Positions 9,553-16,543 of a stretch of 64,000 nucleotides of DNA are shown piece after piece. The stretch comes from Proteobacteria bacterium ST_bin14. Its GTDB lineage: Bacteria; Pseudomonadota; Alphaproteobacteria; Sphingomonadales; Sphingomonadaceae. The DNA is taken from positions 62,353 to 126,352 of the forward strand of contig MSXR01000015.1 of the NCBI GenBank assembly GCA_002083655.1, given 5' to 3'. Both the position numbers and the translations under genes were made by a program. How positions within the stretch are numbered: the first letter of the stretch is position 1; each line of letters opens with the position of its first letter. The notes under the pieces were generated by a model. It worked only from the letters and a program-made list of their open reading frames with translations, ran no database searches and was not told where the DNA came from.

Positions 9553-9628
9553 GGGCGATTAGCTCAGTTGGTAGAGCGTCTCGTTTACACCGAGAATGTC
9601 GGCGGTTCGAGCCCGTCATCGCCCACCA
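9553..9628 (+). tRNA. tRNA-Val (anticodon TAC)
   Basis: A 76-nt cloverleaf. The acceptor GGGCGAT pairs with ATCGCCC (9618-9624). It has a D-arm with AGCTCAGTTGGTAGAGC, an anticodon stem CTCGT/ACGAG-like around loop TTTACAC (anticodon TAC), a T-arm GGTTCGAGCCC and an encoded CCA (9626-9628). It lies between two convergent genes. Confidence 0.97.
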
Positions 9629-9648
9629 TTCCCCCGTACCCGCCGCTG

Positions 9649-10233
9649 CTACAGCGACCGGATGAGCCGTATGGCCTGGGCGATCCAGGCGGGGTCGGTA
9701 ACCACTTGCTGCCGATTGCCAGCGCCCAGCGGCAGCAATTGAAGCTTGCCAGCGGTGCCATCGGCGCCTGGCACCTCCCGCCCGATCAGCCGCCCGAACA
9801 AAAACCGTCCCGCCGCGCGCGGCACCAGCACGTCTCGGTTCAGCGCCTGGCCGAATTGCGCGGGATTAATCGTCTCGCACCAGATATTATCCCCCGCCCG
9901 ATAATCGCCCAGGCTGGCGCTAACAGTGATGCCGATCATGCCGGGGGCAACCGATAACGGCGCGAGGACGGCATGATGCCTGGGGGCGTGCGCGCCGCTG
10001 GCGTCAAGAATGGCGGCAACGGCGATTTCGGGCCGGTCGGGCAGCGCGACCAGATCGGCCGCCGTCACCCCCAGCGCATGGGCGATGCGGTTAAGCCAGC
10101 CGACGGACACGGTGCGCGTGCCGGTTTCCAGCCGACCGATGGTTTGCGCCGTGGTGGGCGGCACACAGGCCCGCGCCACATCTTCCAGCGTCATGCGTTT
10201 GGCACGGCGAACGTCGCGGATGGCGGTAATCAT
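9649..10233 (-). CDS. XRE-family transcriptional regulator with S24/LexA-like C-terminal domain
   Basis: A 194-aa protein. Residues 1-60 are an XRE helix-turn-helix (IRDVRRAKRMTLEDVARA, QTIGRLETGTRTVSVGWLNR, HALGVTAADLV). The rest resembles the beta-rich LexA/CI-type C-terminal domain (RAGDNIWCETI, VLVPRAAGRFLFGRLIG). A Ser-Lys self-cleavage dyad is not evident, so it may be non-cleavable. It converges on tRNA-Val. No phage genes adjoin it, so it is probably a chromosomal regulator. Confidence 0.78.
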   Translation of the reverse strand: MITAIRDVRRAKRMTLEDVARACVPPTTAQTIGRLETGTRTVSVGWLNRIAHALGVTAADLVALPDRPEIAVAAILDASGAHAPRHHAVLAPLSVAPGMIGITVSASLGDYRAGDNIWCETINPAQFGQALNRDVLVPRAAGRFLFGRLIGREVPGADGTAGKLQLLPLGAGNRQQVVTDPAWIAQAIRLIRSL

Positions 10234-10347
10234 GGCGGGTCTCGCTTTGTGGTTGGGTGAAGTGCTAACCAGATTGGTTATTCACTTTCCTACAAACCGT
10301 CCACTGTGGCAAGCCCCTGGCGACTCGGCAACAATGGGAGATGGGTG

Positions 10348-10833
10348 ATGCGGCAATTGGTGGAACAGCAAATCGACGCGTTCGGCGTGGTGGGGGCGGC
10401 GCCAGCTGGGCGCGCGCGGCGGGGCCGCAGTGTGACGGTGAACCTTGCCGAATCGCCGCTGGCCTGGCTGGCCGCGCGCGGGCTGGTGGATGCGCGGCAG
10501 GTGGAGGCGGGAGAGCGGTTGCGTGCCGATTACGAGATGGCATCGCTTGGCCCCAGCGTGACGATGCGGTGGGCGCCATCCCCCGTGGCCAAGGGCAAGC
10601 GCGGCGCGCCTACCCCCGATGATGCAACGGTGGCGCAAATTTCCGCCAAGCGGCGGTTCGATGCCGCGATTGCGGCGGCCGGGCCGGGGTTAAGCGACGT
10701 GCTGTGGCGCGTGGTGTGCGCCGGCGAGGGGTTGCCGATGGCGGAAAAAGCGCTTGGCTGGCCAGCGCGCGCGGGCAAGCTGGTGCTGTGCATGGCGCTT
10801 GACCGGGTTGCGGCCCATTATCAGCTCAGCTGA
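10348..10833 (+). CDS. DUF6456-domain protein
   Basis: A 161-aa protein. The central part (ESPLAWLAARGLVDARQVEAGERLRADYEMASLGPSVT, shown only in part) and the C-terminal WPARAGKLVLCMALDRVAAHY match the alphaproteobacterial DUF6456 pattern, often seen in DNA-binding-like proteins. The start at 10348 (MRQLVEQQIDAFG) is preferred because GGGAGA lies upstream. Function is unknown. It is divergent from the XRE regulator, about 115 bp away. Confidence 0.72.
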   Translation: MRQLVEQQIDAFGVVGAAPAGRARRGRSVTVNLAESPLAWLAARGLVDARQVEAGERLRADYEMASLGPSVTMRWAPSPVAKGKRGAPTPDDATVAQISAKRRFDAAIAAAGPGLSDVLWRVVCAGEGLPMAEKALGWPARAGKLVLCMALDRVAAHYQLS

Positions 10834-10968
10834 AGCCTAACCGCTGGTGAGGCTGTTGGTGAGGCTTTTGGTGTGACTGGGCAAAAACAGTAGCGATCTG
10901 CAACTGAAGCCGGTATTGCGGGTGCCGAAACAATAATCAAAACGATACTCAATCTCAGGAGAGCTGCC

Positions 10969-11631
10969 ATGATCGTGTACGGTTCAACCATTTCCCCCTT
11001 TGTCCGCAAGGTGATGGCATTTGGCGCAGAAAAAGGCCTGACGCTGACGTTGGAGCGTGCAGGGCTTGGTCAGGGCGGCCCCCATTTTGCCGAGGCGAGC
11101 CCGTTTGGCAAAATCCCCGGCTTTCGCGATCCGGGTGCGGATAATGGCCAGGATTTCTGCATTTCCGATTCAACCGCGATCTGCGCCTATCTGGAAGCCA
11201 AATTTCCCGACGCGAACATGATTCCCACCGCGCCAATCGCCCATGCCCGCACGATCTGGTTTGAAGAATTTGCCGATTCGATCTTCTTTGCGGTTGCCGC
11301 CAAGATATTCTCGCACCGTTTTCTGCTGCCCAAGCTGCTGAAGCGCCCGTTTGACGAATCAATTGCGGCCAACGCCGCCGATGTCGAATTGCCGCCGCTG
11401 CTCGATTATCTGGAAGGGGTTATCCCGGCGAGCGGCTTTCTGGTCGAGGACCGGATTACGCTGGCGGATATTTCTATATGCAGCCCGTTTGTGAACCTGG
11501 ATCACGCCAATCTGGTGATCGATCCGGCGCGCTGGCCCCGCACGGCCGCCTATGTCGCGGCGATTTTGGCGCGGCCAAGCTTCACGCCGATCGTGGCGGC
11601 TGAAAAGGCACTCGCCGCGTCGCTGGCTTGA
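10969..11631 (+). CDS. Glutathione S-transferase family protein
   Basis: A 220-aa cytosolic GST-fold protein. The N-terminal thioredoxin-like domain begins MIVYGSTISPFVRKV and has the glutathione-side FGKIPGF and SDSTAICAYLEAKFP elements. The helical C-terminal domain has ILARPSFTPIVAAE. AGGAG precedes the ATG. It probably conjugates or reduces electrophiles; the substrate is unknown. The next gene, a VOC protein, follows by 30 bp, which suggests a small detoxification operon. Confidence 0.86.
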   Translation: MIVYGSTISPFVRKVMAFGAEKGLTLTLERAGLGQGGPHFAEASPFGKIPGFRDPGADNGQDFCISDSTAICAYLEAKFPDANMIPTAPIAHARTIWFEEFADSIFFAVAAKIFSHRFLLPKLLKRPFDESIAANAADVELPPLLDYLEGVIPASGFLVEDRITLADISICSPFVNLDHANLVIDPARWPRTAAYVAAILARPSFTPIVAAEKALAASLA

Positions 11632-11661
11632 TATTTTGCCCCGCCCAATAAGGAAATTGCC

Positions 11662-12054
11662 ATGTTGAACTATGCCACGGTCGGATCGAACAATCTGGAA
11701 GCCGCCAAGGCCTTTTACGATCCGTTGCTTGACTCCATCGGGATGAAGATTTTCTTCAACCACCCCAGCGGCGGGCGGCTGTACGGGCGGCCGGGCAAAA
11801 GCCTGTTTGGGGTGCTGGGGCCTTATGACGGGAATGACGCGACTATCGGCAATGGCACGTTGGCCGGATTCGGGCTGGAAAGCCGCGAGGCGGTGGCCGC
11901 ATTCCATGCCAAGGCGCTGGAACTGGGGGCGGCGAACGAGGGCGATCCCGGCCCGCGCGGTGGCGACGCATCGCCTGCCTATTTCGCCTATTTCCGCGAT
12001 ATGGATGGCAACAAACTGTGCGCTTATCACTTTTTGCCGCCCGCCCCGAAATGA
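11662..12054 (+). CDS. VOC (glyoxalase/bleomycin-resistance superfamily) protein
   Basis: A 130-aa vicinal-oxygen-chelate fold: LNYATVGSNNLEAAKAFYDP at the start and YFAYFRDMDGNKLCAYHF at the end. The usual first metal-ligand His is replaced (Y-A-T-V) and the last Glu is absent. This matches the catalytically obscure subfamily common in proteobacteria, so glyoxalase I activity should not be assumed. AAGGAA precedes the ATG. Confidence 0.85.
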   Translation: MLNYATVGSNNLEAAKAFYDPLLDSIGMKIFFNHPSGGRLYGRPGKSLFGVLGPYDGNDATIGNGTLAGFGLESREAVAAFHAKALELGAANEGDPGPRGGDASPAYFAYFRDMDGNKLCAYHFLPPAPK

Positions 12055-12107
12055 GGCCCGAGATGGGCGTTGCGGACATTTGACCAACAACGCCCTATAT
12101 TGCCGCC

Positions 12108-13052
12108 ATGCAGATTGATTTCATCAAATGCCACGGATCGGGCAATGACTTTCCGCTGATCGATGCCCGCGCGGTGGCGTTGAGCGATGCGCAATGGGGC
12201 GTGGTCGCGCGCCTGCTTTCCGATCGCGCAGGGCCGGTGGGCAGCGATGGCTTGCTGTTGCTGACAAACGGGGGCCCCGCGCAGGCTTTTGGCATGCGGA
12301 TGTTTAACGCCGACGGTTCCGAAGCAGAGACGTGCCTGAACGGTTTGCGCTGCGTGGCGCGGGCGGGGTTTGCGGCGTTCGGGGTGACCCAAGCGACGGT
12401 GCAGTTGAAGACAAGCACGGCAGAGGTTGCGCGCGACGCTGATCTGGCCCCGGGTGTGTACACCGTGCGTGAGACCGCGGGCCCGGCCGATCTGGACGTC
12501 TCGCGCTGGCCGTTGATGGGGGCGATGCGGCTGGTGGAAGCCCTCGTCCCGGGCTTGCCGAGCCCGCGGCTGTTCACCGCTGTCGCCATGCCGAACCCGC
12601 ACCTGATCAGCTTTGTTGACCGCATCGACGATGCCGAGCTGAGCGCGATTGGCGCGGTGTGCGAGGCGGCACCCGACTGGCTTCCCAACCGCGCCAATGT
12701 GTCGTTTGTCGAACTGCGCGGCCATGACCTGTTCGTGCGCACGTTTGAACGCGGCGTTGGCCTGACGGATAGTTGCGGCAGCGCCATGGCGGCGGCGACC
12801 GTTGCGGGCTGTTTGACCGGGCGGATTGGCTATGATGCGCCGCTGACGGTGTTTAATCGTGGCGGCATGGTGCGGGCGTCGGTCTCCCCTGAATTGATGG
12901 TCACTTTATCGGGCAATGCCAGCTTTGAATGGCGGGGATTGATCAGCATCGATCTGGCATCCGGGCAGCACGGCGCGCTGACGGTGATTGAGCGCTATGA
13001 TGACGAGGTTGCGGCCTGGGATGCGGTGCTGGCCGGGATCAGCGACGGCTGA
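12108..13052 (+). CDS. dapF: Diaminopimelate epimerase-like protein
   Basis: A 314-aa protein with the DapF plan: IDFIKCHGSGNDFPLIDA at the start, FNADGSEAETCLNGLRC containing catalytic-base Cys76, MPNPHLISF, and FERGVGLTDSCGSAMAAA containing Cys223. Both catalytic cysteines of the two-base racemisation mechanism are kept, but the canonical CGNG is CLNG and ACGTG is SCGSA. It is about 40 residues longer than typical DapF. It probably makes meso-DAP for lysine and peptidoglycan synthesis. A paralogous epimerase role remains possible. Confidence 0.82.
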   Translation: MQIDFIKCHGSGNDFPLIDARAVALSDAQWGVVARLLSDRAGPVGSDGLLLLTNGGPAQAFGMRMFNADGSEAETCLNGLRCVARAGFAAFGVTQATVQLKTSTAEVARDADLAPGVYTVRETAGPADLDVSRWPLMGAMRLVEALVPGLPSPRLFTAVAMPNPHLISFVDRIDDAELSAIGAVCEAAPDWLPNRANVSFVELRGHDLFVRTFERGVGLTDSCGSAMAAATVAGCLTGRIGYDAPLTVFNRGGMVRASVSPELMVTLSGNASFEWRGLISIDLASGQHGALTVIERYDDEVAAWDAVLAGISDG

Positions 13053-13053
13053 C

Positions 13054-13075
13054 AAATAACCAAAAGGGTTATTTT
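13054..13075 (+). terminator. Weak intrinsic terminator after dapF
   Basis: AAATAACC (13054-13061) pairs with GGTTATTT (13067-13074) around a 5-nt loop, directly behind the dapF stop and followed by a short T/A run. The stem is AT-rich, so termination would be modest. Confidence 0.5.
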
Positions 13076-13078
13076 AAC

Positions 13079-13107
13079 TTGACATCGTCACGCTATTTCG
13101 GTACATA
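13079..13107 (+). promoter_or_regulatory. Sigma-70-type promoter without a recognisable gene
   Basis: TTGACA (13079-13084), a 17-bp spacer, then TACATA (13102-13107). The -35 box is perfect and the spacing ideal. It points to a stretch holding only a 40-codon reading frame at 13145, at the left edge of the lower-GC islet. Confidence 0.5.
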
Positions 13108-13144
13108 ACAGGAACGCTGAAGAATTGCGAGTCGAGCTGGTTAC

Positions 13145-13267
13145 ATGGAGTGGTCGGGCGAAGCGGCGTTCGGTATCGATGACCGCCAGCGCGCCGTTGA
13201 GGGGCTTAAGGGTATCGTCGGCAAGCGTCTGACCTATCGGCGGACTCACTGCGAATTCGTCGCCTAG
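13145..13267 (+). CDS. Short reading frame, possible gene fragment
   Basis: A 40-codon frame (MEWSGEAAFGIDDRQRAVEG...) lies about 40 bp downstream of the promoter-like sequence. There is no clear Shine-Dalgarno site and I recognise no family. It could be a small gene, the stub of a gene removed when the islet formed, or chance. Confidence 0.2.
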   Translation: MEWSGEAAFGIDDRQRAVEGLKGIVGKRLTYRRTHCEFVA

Positions 13268-13427
13268 GACACGCCATGACCGTGATCGCCAGATTGAGCG
13301 CTGGCGCTAGCAATCGCACCGCAATGAGCGGGGACTGACGGAATCACAATCCGTACCCGAAAAAGAAGATATTTTGAATCGATATCAGCAACTTAGGCTT
13401 AAGTTCATGGATTCACTTGATGAATCT

Positions 13428-13451
13428 TGACATAAAGATGTCTTTATGTCA
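13428..13451. promoter_or_regulatory. Perfect inverted-repeat operator, orphan
   Basis: TGACATAAAGA (13428-13438), centre TG, TCTTTATGTCA (13441-13451): 11-bp arms with no mismatch. The core CATAAAGAT-(AT)CTTTATG resembles operators of ArsR-type methionine/SAH regulators (SahR-like) as I remember them for alphaproteobacteria. No methionine gene lies next to it; downstream is only the 3' end of the convergent DUF3800 gene. Factor identity is an inference. Confidence 0.55.
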
Positions 13452-13576
13452 TACCGTCAGCGGTAGGCTACGCCGGAACAAGCCCTGCAACCCGAGCAAA
13501 GAACGGGCTGCTACCAAATCGACGGTCGCCCTTTGGATGGCGTCCTAACAGCGAAATGGGAAAAAGGGTCCGGGGC

Positions 13577-14440
13577 CTACCAACTTACGAATTCGTATCC
13601 GTATGCACGGAAGATTTGCTTCTGCTCGTCGGACAAATCGGCCTTCCAATGCGTCGTCGGGAATAACGCCACCCCAAAATCGCGTTGTAAGCCGTTCTCG
13701 CGTGCCATGACGGGCTGAAGCGCCTCCGCCCCGGCGATAGACCAAACCCCTGGGCCATGGGCGTCGGCGGCTTGGTAAAACGCGCTAGCGACAATATCGG
13801 CTAACTGAAGCCCTGCCCGCTGCTCGGCAGGGAAGTCGAACATTAAATCATTATGAAGCATGCCGCGAATGGGCTGTCGCTTTTGCAAATATACTTTATC
13901 GCCTTCCTGCTGAAAGCTGAGGTAGCTATGGTATGCCTTTGTTTGGCTATATCGATGGCCCCCGCATCGCGCGAATTCGAGTTTTATCCGCTTTTGTTCC
14001 CCGTGATCTTTTACTGATCGTTCGGCACAGAAAGCTGTTACCCGTTCGAGTAGAAGTCGTATGCACCAATTATAAAACCATTGCTGAGACGGAATTTTTG
14101 CTGCGTTATCGTTCCGGTGTCGCCTCATATTCTTTTTGTTTGAAGCGATGACGAAACCGCGAAGAGGAAGCTCAGCCACCTTGGTTGCTGCAGCAACCTT
14201 CCTAGTAGGTGATAAGGTTCGATAATGCAGATCGGGACGTTGACGGACGCCTATGCCGTCGCGGATATCGCGGACCCAGCCGACAACATCAGGCTCCCAT
14301 TTTGCGCGCATTACGACTGCGCTCAGCACGAACCATTCAGATGAACCGTTTTCATCAATAGGTCGAACCTTCGCGAGACCGGTTTCGCCTGCCTCATCAA
14401 TATATGCTATATACCCGTATTCTAGTTGTTCTGAGGCCAT
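13577..14440 (-). CDS. DUF3800 family protein
   Basis: A 287-aa protein with the DUF3800 ends: YIAYIDEAGETG near the N-terminus (acidic D-E pair) and GLQLADIVASAFYQA near the C-terminus. The family has an RNase H-like predicted fold and is scattered across mobile and defence neighbourhoods; biochemical function is unestablished. Codon use is less GC-biased than the flanking core genes. Its ATG lies one base from the start of the divergent small gene at 14442, so the two promoters must lie inside each other's coding sequence, or one start is misassigned. Confidence 0.8.
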   Translation of the reverse strand: MASEQLEYGYIAYIDEAGETGLAKVRPIDENGSSEWFVLSAVVMRAKWEPDVVGWVRDIRDGIGVRQRPDLHYRTLSPTRKVAAATKVAELPLRGFVIASNKKNMRRHRNDNAAKIPSQQWFYNWCIRLLLERVTAFCAERSVKDHGEQKRIKLEFARCGGHRYSQTKAYHSYLSFQQEGDKVYLQKRQPIRGMLHNDLMFDFPAEQRAGLQLADIVASAFYQAADAHGPGVWSIAGAEALQPVMARENGLQRDFGVALFPTTHWKADLSDEQKQIFRAYGYEFVSW

Positions 14441-14441
14441 A

Positions 14442-14591
14442 GTGACCAGCGCACCACAAGATGAGCATTTGAGTCAACTCAACAAATTTAAAGAAACCGC
14501 TCGGGACCTCGAAGCCGACGAAGATCCCGCACGCTTCAAGGACCGGCCAGGAAAGCTAGTGAGGCGGCGACGCGGGGATAACACAAAATGA
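14442..14591 (+). CDS. Small charged protein, function unknown
   Basis: 49 aa from a GTG: QLNKFKETARDLEADEDPARFKDRPGKL in the middle (only part shown) and a basic tail. The K-F-K-E-x-A-R-x-L-x-x-D-D/E-D-x-A-R-F pattern resembles short proteins that recur beside DUF3800 genes in proteobacteria (from memory). A longer frame runs upstream to 14253 but lies antisense inside the DUF3800 gene and is not preferred. No strong Shine-Dalgarno site is present, so the start is uncertain. Confidence 0.5.
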   Translation: MTSAPQDEHLSQLNKFKETARDLEADEDPARFKDRPGKLVRRRRGDNTK

Positions 14592-14659
14592 TCCAGCCAA
14601 GGCTTGCCCGATAAGCGGTTGACTCTATAAGACCCCGTAGTGACGGGGGCGATTGAATA

Positions 14660-15640
14660 ATGACACACGCGGTCAGGCTACCGCTTTATCAGCAGATCGA
14701 GCAAGATCGCGGCAGTAGAGTTTTAGCACTCGTGAACAGCGAGCGCCTTGGTTTGCAGACGCAGATTGCAAGCGACGCCGTGGCCCCGTTCGTATCACTG
14801 CTTGACGATATGGGTCCGGTCCCGAAGATTTCCCTAATCTTGGATACCAATGGTGGGCAGACTTCTGCAGCTTGGCGATTGATTAACATGATCCACTCGT
14901 TTTGCGACGAGTTGGAGGTGATCGTACCGACCAAAGCCATGAGCGCCGGCACCCTTATGTCCCTTGGTGCCGACAAGATTGTAATGACCAAGCAGGCCGC
15001 CTTAGGGCCGATTGATCCAAGCCTAGACAATCATCCCTTAGCGCCGATCACTCACACCGCTACCGGTCAAGTAGTCCGGGTTCCAGTGAGTGCAGAAGCG
15101 GTGCGTGGATACATCGATGAGGTCAAGAAGGACGTTACCGATCCGGCTGCTATTGCGAGTGTTTGGACCCACCTGGCAACGCAAATTCATCCCCTTGTGC
15201 TCGGTGAGGTTTTTCGAGCTGGTGCTCAAATCCGCGACCTCGCGAGTGAGTTGATTAAGCGGCAGGTGCCGGACGAAACGATAAGGAACGAGATCATTCA
15301 ACTCCTGTGCTCAGATTCTGGGAGTCACGATTATACCATCAACCGAAGGAAGGCCGAGGCGATCGGCCTTACTGTCGAGAAGCCAAGCGCTGATCTGTAT
15401 AAGCTATTGTCGGCGGTAACGAAATCTTATAATTTGGAGCTGAAAACGCTTGAGCCATATTCGCCGTTCGTCCTGCTGGGCGGGCAGCCTCATGCGCAGT
15501 ACGTGCTTGTGCGCGGACTTATTGAGAGTACAGACGCAAGCTACGGCTTTGTAACCGAGGGGCAGCTGGCCGCAGCGCCAGCACCCGCGGGGAACATAAC
15601 GGATCAAAAGTCGTTCGAGGGGTGGAGAAAGTTGCCATGA
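14660..15640 (+). CDS. SDH-type serine protease (ClpP/crotonase fold, SppA-like)
   Basis: A 326-aa protein of the SDH (serine dehydrogenase proteinase) family. LILDTNGGQTSAAWRLI is followed by VPTKAMSAGTLMSLGADKIV with presumed nucleophile Ser95 in S-A-G, then AALGPIDPSL. No signal peptide or obvious membrane segment is seen, unlike SppA, so a cytoplasmic protease is likely. It sits in a lower-GC islet with a 49-aa gene upstream and a 56-aa gene overlapping its stop. Substrate and role are unknown. A stress or defence role is a guess from context only. Confidence 0.82.
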   Translation: MTHAVRLPLYQQIEQDRGSRVLALVNSERLGLQTQIASDAVAPFVSLLDDMGPVPKISLILDTNGGQTSAAWRLINMIHSFCDELEVIVPTKAMSAGTLMSLGADKIVMTKQAALGPIDPSLDNHPLAPITHTATGQVVRVPVSAEAVRGYIDEVKKDVTDPAAIASVWTHLATQIHPLVLGEVFRAGAQIRDLASELIKRQVPDETIRNEIIQLLCSDSGSHDYTINRRKAEAIGLTVEKPSADLYKLLSAVTKSYNLELKTLEPYSPFVLLGGQPHAQYVLVRGLIESTDASYGFVTEGQLAAAPAPAGNITDQKSFEGWRKLP

Positions 15641-15807
15641 TGCCTACATCCGACGCCAGCGGAGTTTACGTACCCTCCGCACATGCGCCACGTGTCAACT
15701 CGAATGCTGGCACGGCGGACAATTTCCGTGTGACCAGCACAAGTGCTGTGCCAACTCACAATTTTCCGATTCAGCAGTCTTCTTCGGTGCCCCAGCAGCA
15801 GCGATAA
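15637..15807 (+). CDS. Small Ser/Thr/Asn/Gln-rich protein coupled to the protease gene
   Basis: 56 aa (MMPTSDASGVYVPSAHA... ending SSVPQQQR), low complexity, with no family recognised. Its ATG overlaps the protease stop in an ATGA junction and GGAGA lies about 10 bp upstream, inside the protease gene, so translation coupling is plausible. It may be a protease partner or substrate, or a chance frame. The overlap geometry is the main support. Confidence 0.42.
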   Translation: MMPTSDASGVYVPSAHAPRVNSNAGTADNFRVTSTSAVPTHNFPIQQSSSVPQQQR

Positions 15808-15821
15808 AAGGCTGGCAATAA

Positions 15822-15840
15822 ACACGCTCGATAAGCGTGT
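15822..15840 (+). terminator. Hairpin at right end of islet operon
   Basis: ACACGCT (15822-15828) pairs with AGCGTGT (15834-15840) over a 5-nt CGATA loop, 15 bp after the stop of the 56-aa gene. There is no T-tract, so it may be a stability hairpin rather than an intrinsic terminator. Confidence 0.4.
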
Positions 15841-15972
15841 ATTGCGATGTGGCTCAAGGCGGCACCAGTAAGGCAAACGCTTTTTCGATGCCTTAGGCAA
15901 AAAGCTGGCCCATGACTGCTGTACCGCGTTGGCCATCATTTTTTCAGTCTGCCGAGGTTCACGAACCCAATT

Positions 15973-16006
15973 GGGGCGGTCGGGCGCAAGCCGGGCTGCC
16001 CCTTTT
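15973..16006 (+). terminator. Strong terminator-like hairpin just upstream of the first GTA gene
   Basis: The 5' arm 15973-15985 pairs with 15990-16002 (GGGGC...GCCCC outer stem, one mismatch, two G-U pairs) around a GCAA tetraloop, followed by TTTT. Only 39 bp separate it from the g1 start, leaving little space for a promoter between them. It could end upstream transcription or act as an attenuator in the GTA leader. Confidence 0.6.
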
Positions 16007-16045
16007 GCTTTGGACATTTCTACCATCGCGCTTTGGGAGGGTGAT

Positions 16046-16543
16046 GTGGCGAGCGAAACGCACAAGCGAACGGCAACCCCGACGGTTACCCGCCCCACGG
16101 CCTTTACCGGGCGCAAATGGGTGCGCTGGACGGCAAAGAAGAAGGCGGCATTTCTCGATCACCTCGCCGCAACCTGCAATGTGAAGGAGTCGGCGGCGGC
16201 CATCGGGGTCGATCCGGCGAGCGTATATGCGCTGCGGCGGCATGATCCGGCGTTCCTTGCGGCCTGGCATGATGCGCTGGAGGCCGGTTATGCGATGCTT
16301 GAAACCCAGCTGATCGGCCATGCCCTGGCGGGCGGTGGGCGCATGATCACCAATGGTGCGACCGATCTTACCGGGCCAATCGATGTCGATCTCGCGCTGC
16401 GGTTGCTGGCAACCCATAAGGCCCGCGCCGCCGATCGGCCCCGGCGCGGCGGCCCGCCGCTGCTGCGCGCGCGCCCCGATGAAACCGATGCTGCGATCCT
16501 GAAAAAGCTGCGCGCCATGGAAAAACGACAGGTTGACGCGTGA
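16046..16543 (+). CDS. GTA small terminase-like protein (g1)
   Basis: 165 aa. After a basic N-terminus (TAFTGRKWVRWTAKKKAAF) a helix-turn-helix-like region follows (LAATCNVKESAAAIGVDPAS, ALRRHDPAFLAAWHDALEAG). It ends in a charged tail, ILKKLRAMEKRQVDA. Position before TerL and the HTH suggest the DNA-recognition subunit of the packaging motor. The GTG at 16046 is chosen for GGAGG six bases upstream. It overlaps terL by 4 bp. Confidence 0.75.
   Translation: MASETHKRTATPTVTRPTAFTGRKWVRWTAKKKAAFLDHLAATCNVKESAAAIGVDPASVYALRRHDPAFLAAWHDALEAGYAMLETQLIGHALAGGGRMITNGATDLTGPIDVDLALRLLATHKARAADRPRRGGPPLLRARPDETDAAILKKLRAMEKRQVDA

Larger units (their letters stand above)
13053..13576. other. Gene-poor left flank of accessory islet
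   Basis: 524 bp between dapF and the DUF3800 gene. It contains the terminator, promoter and short frame listed separately, an orphan 24-bp dyad at 13428, and a 5-bp stem pairing AGCCC with GGGCT near 13480-13515. Base composition drops from the GC-rich background. No intact larger gene is visible on either strand. Confidence 0.6.

Noticed and set aside
13460..13520. SAH or SAM riboswitch near the orphan dyad
   Set aside because: A short AGCCC/GGGCT stem and a GCAACCCGAGC stretch were suggestive, but the conserved cores of those riboswitch classes could not be matched and no methionine gene follows.
15604..16116. Minus-strand 170-codon frame between the islet and GTA g1
   Set aside because: It overlaps the protease 3' end, two hairpins and g1, lacks a ribosome site and shows no family motif.
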